Assembly: GCA_933228675.1 (NCBI GenBank)
Contig: OW121742.1
Location: forward strand, 125,589,983 to 125,653,982
DNA from: Stomorhina lunata
Lineage: Eukaryota > Arthropoda > Insecta > Diptera > Rhiniidae
Reading direction: 5' to 3'
DNA: 64,000 nt
Part shown: positions 24,358 to 35,531 of the stretch, piece by piece
How the letters are laid out: each line of letters opens with the position of its first letter
Numbering within the stretch: position 1 is the stretch's first letter
Notes under the pieces: model-generated
What the model saw: only the letters and a program-made list of their open reading frames with translations
Told to the model about the DNA's origin: nothing
Database searches by the model: none
Translations under genes and position numbers: made by a program

Positions 24358-27300
24358 ATGCCTCTTGTTGGTGCCAATAATCGAGATCGTATTAGAGATC
24401 CTCGCGAAGAAATTCTTTTGGAGACCAACTTTGAAGATGATGGTGTCTTAACCAGAGCCTACAATAATAATCCCTATAATAATCGAAGACGACCCACTTA
24501 CAGGTCAGATCAATCGCTAGATCGTTACACAGAAAGAGATGGCAGTGAAGGTAATAGAATGAATTTTTTATATTCTAGTTTCAAAATGCTTTAAAATCAG
24601 CTAGATTTTTTGGCAAATATTAAAGTAGTTTTTGATTTAGTTTCATTTGCACCTGCTTCACTGGCTAAGAAGTTCCTAAATACTTTTAGTGACCTATTTT
24701 TGCTTTTATACCTATAGATAGTAACCTAATTCTTAACCCCTTGCTTATAAACAAAAAATAACGGTATGACAAACTCGTAAATCAAAATTTCCTGACTAAA
24801 TTCCTACAATAATCCATTAATAATTTAGCAATTTGTTTATGAATTAAGGGGCTAAAATATACAGTGAATAAAAAAACTAATAAAAGTTATTGGAATGCAA
24901 AGTTTTTAACTAAACTTTCATTTTTATTTGAAAAGAAATATTTCTAAAAAAAACCTTTAATTTCCATTAAAATTCTTTTTTAAAAAGGATCAAACTTTGT
25001 TATATTTTTAGCACCCTTATACTATTTTTCAAATGTAATTTATAAACTAAATGGTAAAGTTTTATTTTTAATATTTATATTCATATTTTCCACGACATTT
25101 GATCAAACATTTTCTCCAAATTTTCAAAACTTTTTAGATAAATATAAAATTTTATCACTTTTATTATTTCCAAATTTTATGCCTTTTGTTTTTGAAAAAG
25201 TTTTTTTCTTTTATTTCGTTATTAACTGTAATTTTTTCAAAATTCTATGAGTATTTACGATACGAAGTACATAGTAGTCATTATTACACAAGTAAGACCT
25301 CCTCTACTGACTTCGTATTATTCTCTTTGTTATCTTATCGTATTTTAGTGATTTTCAAAATACTATTTTTTACCCACCCAACTCTTCTTTTGTTTTCATC
25401 TTTTTCTATTCAAACTTTTAGTGTTCGTTAGATATTGTCATGAAATAATGATGGTATAATTAGAAAAAGTACTTTGATTTTATGTTTATTCTCATTCCTA
25501 TAGAATTTGTTGTCATTTATGTCCCCAAGTTTCATATAATGGGTATAAACATGAGCAGCAAAATATTATATTAACATTATTTTGCAAAAAAAAAGTACTT
25601 AATATTAAAAGTTTTAGATTTTAGAGGTATGGAGTAAAAAAGTACTTTAGTAAGATTTAATATCAAACACTATCAATAATATTATGAAACTAACAGTTCC
25701 CGGCAGGGATCCCAAAGTTGATACAATTGTACTTCTTTTGATACATTTTAACCCTTGTTGGTACAATTTTCAATACTTAAATTTCCCATTGTCGGTTGAG
25801 ATATCCCACCGGAGATTGTCTGGTACCGCGGGAGTCAGGAAGCCCCTGAATACTATCTCCAGCCTGACTGTTGGTGTTGGCCCCTTTGTGGAGCATCGCG
25901 GCGGCTGTGGTTTAATACCCAAAGCGGGTAGAATGGGCGATACATTGCCTGTACCGTTCATTCGAATGTGGAGTTGTATTACAGCCGGATGCCGTACCCA
26001 AAGACCGGCAGGAGTTTTAGATGGGCTCCGCTCCTAACCAGGGGGGTAATTATGTCAAAACAACATGATTTCGATTTGGTACTCTGAAACGTCAAAGTGT
26101 CATGCATGTCACATTTGCCATGCATGACAATTTTTCGTGGTAAGGGAGTGTTGGTAAACACTTAAAATATTCACCCGGTGCTTAGACCACCGTGGGGTAA
26201 GGCTCACATAGCAGGTACCCACTTAGTCTAGGGGGTATGACTTTTGTTGGGGATTAAAAATCAGCGTTACGTAATATGTGAACAGCCCCTGATACCAGTC
26301 AAATTTAAAAAAAGTCCACATGTTTTTATTTCCAATAAATCTAAACAATAGTACCTTATTGATTTGAAAAGTACATTTTATTTTTAGATTTGGTACACAA
26401 TCAGGGATACCATTCTCCATCCCTGACTCCCAGGGAATGTGAAAACAGGGAGAGAAAATTAGCTGTTTTCTTTTTTGTTTTATGAAATCGCTAGGGCAAA
26501 TCTGGGGGGGTTGCTCCATATTTCGATTTGAAAATAAAATTTTTCGAATTTGTATGCTTAAAGCATACAAACATTTTCTTTCGAATCGAGATACGGAGTA
26601 CTCCCCTGCAATTTTTTTCAGGAATGAGGGAACAGGCAGTAGTAAACAAATTCCCAGGGAATTGTTATATAGAATCTGGCTGATGAGGAGAAATGCCAAT
26701 TTGTATCAGGAGTTCGTAAAGACTTACAAATAAGTGTTGAAAATTCCAAACTGAAAACCATTGAATCAATTTTTTTTATTTTTTACTGAAATCTTGTATT
26801 TCTTTCCTTTTCTTTTTTAAGCATTTTTAATAATAAATACGGAATTATTAATCTTTTTCTCTTACTACACAAATCTTTTATTACAATTTTTCTGTTTCAA
26901 GCCTAAATTTCAAATGTTCTTTCACAAGTTCTCAAACATTTTCCACACTTAATTTTTAGCGAAATTAAATTAATCATTGCCTTAAACGCACTAATTGAAT
27001 TCATTACACTCCAGATGTGGGTATAAATAAAGTGACATTTTTATGTTTAACCTTTAACATGGGAGCAACTCTCGAGCAACTATAGCCACAAAAAAGGGGG
27101 TTAATTAAAATGGTCAGCATAATTAAGTCGTAATTTTATGGTACTTTTTTCTAAAACTTATGGTATGTGTTTAAAAAAGATTACTAAAGGCGACAGTGCT
27201 AAAAAGAGAAAAAAAAATCTCCAATTAGCGAATTTGTTAAGAAGTTTTTATGCAGTAACTTAAAAGATTGAAATTTTGTCTCTTATAATTCCTGTTTTAC

Positions 27301-30300
27301 TTAATTACTTTAATGGCCTATAGTTACAACCTATTTAGGTCAAACACCGGGCCTATTTTAGAATTTCATGCGCTTTTATCTTATGCGCGTATTATCCAAT
27401 TTCGTATGCGAAGTTTTGAAAGATTTTCTTCTAATTGGTCTTTCCATCGAAGTTTTGGACGCCCTCTTCTACGAGTTTCCTTAGGATCGTTATCGAACAC
27501 TCTTCTTGCCAGAGTATTTTCATGCATTTGCACAATATCTCCTAGCCAACGCAGTATTCTACATATGTATACTTTAAAATATTTCTAATAAAGACCTAAA
27601 GTCAGTTAACCTTGGCTCCTATATATGACCCTCAGTCGGACTTAATATATACTTATATTATATATCCAGAAAATGTTCGTTTCGGAAAAGAAAACATGGC
27701 TCGAAACAAGGCAAGGCTTGTTAAACTTCGATGTGACAATACAAGCACGAAAAATGACGAAGGTTCTTAAACTCAGTTAAGGTCCTAGATACGAAACAAT
27801 TAAAAAAATTCACGATAAAAATTCGTTCAAATGTTTGGTGATGTTCAATTGCAATTTGGACGATTTTTTGCACCATCGACGAACACCGGGTCCCAACAGC
27901 AAGCTTGTCAGGGTGAGCCTGCTTTAAAGAAGGCGGCGTTGGGTTTTTCAGCCAATAAAGTCATGGCTAGCGTTTTTTGAAACTCAAGGGACATAATCCA
28001 CATTGAACCTTAAAAAAGGGAAAACAATCTGTGTGCTAATACGTATTATATCGGGACACGGATCAGGGACGCTGCAAAAGTAAAGGGACAGCAGACGAGG
28101 CCACATTTCTTGCTGTTCTTTTAACGAGTTGAAATTATTAAACTTTACTACCGATATTCAGAGTCAGTGGCCTCAACGTTAGAAGAAAAATCATCTTCAG
28201 CGATGAGGCTAATTTCTGACTGAATGACTTCGTCAACACGTACTGCATGAGTCATCATTACATCTCGAAAAAATTACGGTTTGGTGCGGTTTATGGGCCG
28301 GCGGCATCATTGGGCCGTTCTTCTTTCTTAATAATAAAGACTGACTGCTACTGTGAACGGGAATCGCTACCGTTCAATGATAAGCCAATATTTTTTGGCC
28401 CTAATTGGATGATCTGGACTTGGAGGCAGGTGGTTCCAACAGGACGGCGCCACAAGCCACACAGCGAATGTCACAATCAATTTATTGAAAACCAAGTTTG
28501 AAGAACCTGTTATGCCACGAAATAGTCCAGTCGATTGGCTGCCTCGGTCGTGCGATTTGAATCGCTACCGTTCAATGATAAGCGAATATTTTTGGCCCTA
28601 ATTGGATGATCTGGACTTGGAGGCAGGTGGTTCCAACAGGACGGCGCCACAAGCCACACAGCAAATGTCACAATCAATTTATTGAAAACCAAGTTTGAAG
28701 AACCTGTTATCCCACGAAATAGTCCAGTCGATTGGCTGCCTCGGTCGTGCGATTTGACGCCCTTAGACTATTTCTGTGGGGCTACGTCAAGTCTAACGTC
28801 TATGCCAACAATCCAGCGACGATTGATAAACTTCGTACGAATATCGAAAGAGAAAATGCAGCAGTATCGGGCAATTTATGCTTGAAAACCTTCGAAACTT
28901 GGTTTCAGAGTATGGACTTCTGCAAGCGTGCCCCTGGTGGTCATGTAAAAGAAATCGAGTTCCATACATAATGGCATTAAACGTGCTTAATCGAGGGTTA
29001 CACATGGCAATTTTAGTTGCGCAATTCTTGAGCTTGTAGATGTTTTTATTAATGTGTGGTGAGGGGAATAATTATTTTGTTGTTGGAACCCTTTAAAAAC
29101 TCCAGAATTGCTCAACTCAAATTGCCATTGTGACCCTCAAAATTATACATGAATGTAAAAAAGTGTTTAAATCAAGACATAGTTGTATTTTTAGGTAGTA
29201 ACTGATGTCATTGGCCTTGCCACCATTTATCAACGACAATACCCACAATAAAGAATTGCGAAAAAAAACTGCATTTCGCCAAAAAGTTATTTTTCTCTTG
29301 GAATGTGCAAGTGTAAACACATTTAACAAAAAAATTTTAAAGAGTCACTTTTTGGAATTTTTTTCCTTCTCAACAGAATCGAAGGAGATTAAAAAGTAGG
29401 CCTCAAAATCTATGAACTAAAATTTTTGTAAATATTTGTAGTATGTAATCTAATTCTGCTAATTTTGGGTGATATTTAGATTTAGTAGATACATCATCCA
29501 TATCCCATCACTATAATTAAGCTAAACAACCAACATTATAAAATGAATTTCAATATTTAAGCTCTTTTTTTCTACGTTCTACATACATCAACCATTTAAT
29601 CATTCTCGCCTCCTATTTTAAAACTCTTCATTTACCTTTCAGTCATAATTATTTTTCCATATCCTTTGAACAAGTTTCCAAGTTGCAATTTTAAATTGAA
29701 ATTTCTACTATTGTTGCATAGAACGAAGTACAACCATTAATTCTATTGTTTTACCTTTTCCAGGTGATTGCTGTCAGTCATGTATGGCGCGTATACCATA
29801 TGCCACCCTAATAGCGACACTAATGTGTCTCCTGGGTGTGGGTATATTCTGTGGCACCATGTATCGAGGCGCTTCTCTAACCGTCATTATGGTAGATCAA
29901 GTCTTTCATTTGCGTTTAATATGGTAAGTTTTTTTAAGCTGGATGGAGTGTGGAAAAAGCCTGAAAAGTTTATTCAACTTTTGCCAAAACTTCATTTGCT
30001 GATTGTGTGTAAATTGTCATGTTTTTAATTGTTTCTTTTCACATTAATTACTTTTACATTTGAATGGGAAAATCAAAAAAAAAAGGATTGAAGCAGTGCA
30101 AATGATTTTCGTTACCATTGCCGCTGCCATGGCTGCTTTGGGTTTTATGATATTATTTGTTGGCTTTCTGGCAACTGGAGCGACTCGTTATAAGGTCTAT
30201 AGAGCATGGCGTTCGCGTGTCGGTGGCCGTATATCTTGTGCAGTGGTAAGTGACAAAATAAGTTTTCTTCAAAATTTCAAGTGAAAGTTTGAATATTTGC

Positions 30301-31534
30301 TCAATGCTTTTTTTTTTTTTCTTTTTTCAGCTGATGGGTTTGACGTATTTGCTCAATTTTGTTTGGACTTTGATTTTGTGTTTCTTGGTAATATGCACGT
30401 TCATCTACACCATGTTCTGGAATATGTGCTCAAGCGTGGAGCGCTCATTAAGCTGTATAGATTTAACTCAATTTCGTAAGTTGAAATTTTGGATTTAATT
30501 CAGAACCGAGAAATTCTGTTATACTGTTACGAGAATTTTGTGAAATTTGTTAAGCTAGAATATATATTACATGATATATATTGAAGACGAACTACTTTTC
30601 TTTAACCAAAACCTAAACAACTTATTTAATCTTGACGTAGGTACGTCAACTGGTAGAAACATTATACCCTGGTTTACCCATGTAATTAAACATTAGATTT
30701 TAATCAGAGACTATGCATATTCTCGTTGGAAACGTTTTTAAACAACACAACTACATAATCACCCCTATCGCGAATATCATCTCCCATATAAGAAAAAAGT
30801 TTTTGGAACACGATTCCCATTAGGTTCAAAATGCGAATTTATAGGACTAATAAAAATAGAAGCTTCATTGTAAACTTCCCCTTTGTGACGAAGTAAATTT
30901 TAAATTGATGTGGCAACATCATACAAATATAACGGAAGTTGAATGAACTTGGCATAAGTGTTGCCAGGGACGGGAACAAACATTTTTTTGTTTTTAATTG
31001 ACTTTCATGAAAATATTTTGTAACCCAAACATACTCAAAGAAAAAGTCTGTGTAGTTTTGAGTAAGAGGCGAAATTAAATTACTCGCACAATTTAGCAAA
31101 GACCTCAACCAATATTTAGTACGAGAACACGATTGGGTGAATTTTTTGGGTAACTTCGGACTAGTTTAGGTAGTTTCGTTAACGTACGGGAACACAACTA
31201 ATAAATGGGAATTGATTCAACTTTTAATTCCATAAATTTATATTTCTTCATTTTAGATTTCATGTTTCCCGCCAACACTAAAACTGAGGATATGAAAATC
31301 TGCGAAAAATATGAAATTAAAGCATTCTGCAAAGATGGTGTCGAAAATGCCGAAGTCATGTTTATTTTGGCTACCTTGGCTACTCTACTCGTCATACTTA
31401 GTTTAGTCCATTATCTAATGTGCTTGTCGGCGAACTATGCCCACATACGAGATCATGAGAAGTTCCAAGAGTTGCAGGAAATTCAAAATCTTAATGAACT
31501 AGAATATAGCGCTACATCGAAAGATCGTTTCTAG
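24358..31534 (+). CDS. M6: M6 proteolipid protein (PLP/DM20/M6 family), long isoform
   Basis: Four-pass membrane protein of the myelin proteolipid family; Drosophila M6 acts at the cell surface, including tricellular junctions. Exons 24358-24550, 29764-29923, 30086-30245, 30331-30475 and 31257-31534 join in phase to 311 residues. Exon 1 encodes a hydrophilic N-terminal extension of about 64 residues (MPLVGANNRDRIRDPREE...). The shared part starts GDCCQSCMARIPYATLIA, the family's Cys-rich start with the first helix. Helices follow at VQMIFVTIAAAMAALGFM, LTYLLNFVWTLILCFLVI and VMFILATLATLLVILSLV. Paired cysteines in the last extracellular loop (SSVERSLSCID...KICEKYEIKAFCKDG) fit the known disulphides. 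The alternative exon at 11826 gives a 248-residue form without the extension. Confidence 0.93.
24551..25683. other. M6 intron, nothing recognised
   Basis: AT-rich intronic DNA. Open stretches are short and without family features. Confidence 0.4.
25684..26240. repeat. GC-richer block, probable transposon remnant
   Basis: Base composition rises sharply against the AT-rich intron. The block holds an open plus-strand stretch of 117 codons that resembles nothing I can name, phrases such as 'ttcacccggtgcttagaccaccgtgggg', and an 11-bp inverted repeat (tgtcatgcatg ... catgcatgaca near 26098-26129). An old retrotransposon piece is likely; the class is unknown. Confidence 0.45.
26505..26612. repeat. 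Imperfect foldback of about 105 bp
   Basis: Centred at 26560: tttgtatgctt (26549-26559) and aagcatacaaa (26561-26571) are perfect complements around one base. Outer arms also pair, with 'gctccatatttcgatttga' against 'tcgaatcgagatacggag'. MITE-like; it is flanked by 'cccagggaat'-type phrases on both sides (26431 and 26663). Confidence 0.6.
27640..28075 (+). mobile_element. Mariner transposase middle fragment
   Basis: Plus-strand translation near 27945-28030, allowing frameshifts, reads FSANKVMASVF, then NSRDIIHIEPLKKGKTI, matching the mariner block 'KVMATVFWD..GIIHIDYLEKGKTI' as I recall it. It is broken and partial. The preceding 27300-27600 stretch may be related to 22320-22380 (shared 'tttgaaagatt.tc.tct..ttggtcttt'), but that is weak. 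Confidence 0.6.
28080..28990 (+). mobile_element. Second copy of the 22441-23640 mariner-like element
   Basis: Encodes, across frameshifts, RVEIIKLYYRYSESVASTL, the catalytic part with FQQDGATSHTANVTINLLK and RSCDLTPLDY, and a tail ending HVKEIEFHT. The junction after SVASTL is the same as in the minus-strand copy: the HTH part runs straight into 'gaaaaatcatcttcagcgatgaggct'. Stops and shifts make it inactive. It also carries the tandem duplication described at 28361-28757. Confidence 0.87.
28361..28757 (+). repeat. Near-identical 197/198-bp tandem duplication inside the mariner copy
   Basis: The segment from 'gaatcgctaccgttcaatgat' to 'gtgcgattt' occurs at 28361-28558 and again at 28559-28755. 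The copies differ by one T in a T-run and a few substitutions (agccaat/agcgaat, cagcgaat/cagcaaat, tatgcc/tatccc). The duplication therefore postdates most decay of the element. Confidence 0.93.
28991..29763. other. M6 intron, nothing recognised
   Basis: AT-rich intron ending in the acceptor ttttccag just before the exon at 29764. Confidence 0.45.
30759..30820 (+). mobile_element. Deleted copy of the palindromic MITE seen at 51684
   Basis: Starts 'tcacccctatcgcgaatatc' and runs to '...atctcccat', then jumps to 'aagaaaaaagtttttggaac' and 'acgattcccat'. Both pieces match the 51684-51812 element, with the centre and most of the right arm missing. Lies in the last M6 intron. Confidence 0.8.
30832..30971 (+). 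repeat. Dispersed repeat B, copy 1 (M6 last intron)
   Basis: Shares with 32045-32219 the phrases 'gaatttataggactaataaa', 'aacttcccctttgtg', 'aaattttaaattgatgtggc' and, at the end, 'aagtgttgccaggga'. The two copies lie in the same orientation on either side of the last M6 exon. Confidence 0.8.
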
Positions 31535-32044
31535 GACATATTTCAGAAGATTCATTTTGAGCTTAAGGAGAAGTAAGATAAAAGACCACCATTTATGCAT
31601 GATTTATACATTATTATTATTATTTAATTTAGCTACAACAATTTTCATTAAACATCTAGACAAAAAAAAAACGAAAAACTTAAATAGACAACTTTCATTG
31701 TTTTTAGATATTAGTTCTTAAATTGAATCATTTAATATATTTTTTATTATTATTTAAAGTTTTCAGTCAAAATTTGTTTAAAACTTTTTATTTACTTAAT
31801 TATATGATTGACCCCCTTTTAAGGCCATGAATCAAAACATATCAATTATTTTTTGTTTTTTTTTTTTTTTGTATTATACTTCTTTTACTTTAATAATAGT
31901 TTTCCTAGGTTTTTAATTTTCTCCGTCCTTAGAAAATGATAATTTTCATTAAAAACAAAATAACATTCAAGTTTTTAAATAAAAAAATTTTTGTAAAATT
32001 TTATTTGTTTTTTTATTGTTGTTATTGTTTCGAATAAGGTTAAA
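31535..32044 (+). other. M6: M6 3' UTR and downstream AT-rich DNA
   Basis: Follows the stop codon at 31532-31534. No single polyadenylation signal can be singled out in such AT-rich sequence. Confidence 0.45.
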
Positions 32045-32219
32045 TGTGAATTTATAGGACTAATAAAAATACAGACTTTTTTTCTAAACTTCCCCTTTGT
32101 GCTGAAGCAAATTTTAAATTGATGTGGCAACATTATATAACTGCAACGGAATTCCGTTGTATTTGTATGATGTTGCCATCTTATGATGAAATAACTTAGC
32201 CTAAGTGTTGCCAGGGATG
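32045..32219 (+). mobile_element. Dispersed repeat B, copy 2, with a 60-bp palindromic core
   Basis: Same order of motifs as copy 1, but with an extra inverted repeat at 32121-32180: 'gatgtggcaacat' pairs with 'atgttgccatc' and 'caacggaa' with 'ttccgttg' around the centre at 32151/32152. It looks like a foldback MITE, of which copy 1 keeps one arm. Confidence 0.7.
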
Positions 32220-32689
32220 CAATAAAATGGAGTATATACCACAAAAAGGTTTAAGGCTTATAGAATGTGTATAGTTCATATAAACAGTGTTTGAATCATC
32301 ATAGAACAATATATTCTTAACTAAATATTGTTCAAAATCTAACATTTTACCTTATTAAGATTTTGATTTACCTTATATTATAATTATATTAATATTATAA
32401 TTTTTTAACGTATTAGAATTATTTTTGAAATCGAACAAAAACATACAAAATATATACCATCCATTCAATCATTCATCCATTTTCTTTAATATTACAAATA
32501 TTGTGCTCAAAATGAATTCTTCTGAATTAGCTTGTAAAGAAAAAGTAAAATATAATTTTAAAGAAAAAAACAAAAAGTATATGTAAATTTAATTTTAAAC
32601 GAAATAGATATAGACACATTTTTATATTACATTTAAGTTACTATAAAAGTAAAAGAAAAATATTGTGTTGGCGATCACTGGCCCATAAG

Positions 32690-34165
32690 AAAAACCCTGC
32701 TAAGATCTACTCGTCAATGTTCACTCCACTAAATCATGATAAAGAATTAAATACATTTACATCAGCTCATATGTTATCTGACGCGCTTTAAAGAGCAAAA
32801 GTCCAACAAAACAATAAGGTCTCGCCAGGACTCCTTAAAATCGCCTTTGTTAGAAAATGTACGAATAAACAAAAATGTACCAGAAGACCTTAAGGAAGAC
32901 ATTATAATAAAACTTCCAAAAAGAATAATTTAAAGTGGGTTCAGGGGTGACACGGCTGCGTGATGTCAAATTGATATCTCGAGTAATAATGGTATGTATG
33001 GAAACTTCATTATCAGTTCTGATCTAAAATATGCTGATCACATGATAACGAAGCAGGAGCTAACTAATTACGCTGGTCTAAAAATGAATTCGGGCAATGT
33101 ACGTGAATTTTAAATTTCGAGTTAATTGTCAAATCCGCTCGAAGTTACTACTTGAATAAGGCAAGGATATATCTATCTTGCCATTTATACTTTTTATCCT
33201 AGTCATTGACAACATAATGCGATCTGCTCTAAATGGTGGACGCGGTATTCAATGATACCCTTTAAACAACTCGAGGACTTGGAATATGCCGATGATATAG
33301 GATGTCTTCTAAGTCAAAGATCAGGTTACATTCAAGAAAATACAAAAGCTATCACTGTTGAATCTCAGGCAGCTGGGTTGAAAATCAATAGTTCAAAGAC
33401 AAAGATTATGACTGAATGCTATGGCGCAAGCCCGTAGACAAGACAAAATCTGCATGCGGCATTATCAGAGCTATTTGGAAATCGTAGCAAATGTTAATAG
33501 CAACTAACTCCGAACTCAAACATTAAACTTGGATACAAATGCCATATCGCATACAAAATTAAACGCGACAAACCAAATCTATAGAGGTATGTCGGAGATG
33601 GTAATGTATAGGCCAAATACTAACTTCGTTATGCAAGCGCTTATTTGGAATCCACGGGGAAGAGGCAGTCGTGTTGGTGCATCTGCTAAAACATGGAGAT
33701 CAATTAATGCGGAATGACATGTGCCTAGAGCCCGATCTACTTACTTTTACCCATACTTTTAAAATCGGCTTTTGACTTTAACAGGTTGTAAATATAGGTC
33801 AATTAAGTAAGATATGGCTGTGAGACACGGAATATTTCGAGTCGAGACTACAAGCATTTATCAATCAATGCCTCAGACGCATTCTAAGAATTTTCTGGCC
33901 CGTTACAAATTTAAATCAAGATTTATGGTTGCGCACCAATCAAGAACCATTACAAACTACTATTCGTACTCGGAAATATGGTTGGCTAGGACATACACTT
34001 AGAAAGCCAGCTACTTATATAAATCGTCAAGCCATCGAATAAAATCCTCAAGGTTCCAGGAGGTCTGATAGAGGTCTACCAAACGTGAATTCGCAAACTG
34101 ACTACCAATAAACACACATTGAAAACATTTGTTGATGCCCTATGTTCCATAAGGAATTAAAGGAT
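32690..34165 (+). mobile_element. Decayed LINE, reverse transcriptase to C-terminus
   Basis: Plus-strand pieces in order, with frameshifts: VPEDLKEDIIIKLPKK (about 32880), IPFKQLEDLEYADDIGCLLS (33255-33315, a YADD catalytic box), ESQAAGLKINSSKTKIMTE (33360-33415), NQCLRRILRIFWPVTNLNQD and YGWLGHTLRKPATYINRQAI (33860-34040), and VDALCSI near 34130. This order matches RT, thumb and the C-terminal LINE domain. Inactive. Same family as 13245-14430, and probably the source of the short 3' ends at 50165 and 57825. Confidence 0.88.
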
Positions 34166-34184
34166 ATATATACAGTCCTACAGT

Positions 34185-35531
<1,347 letters not shown>

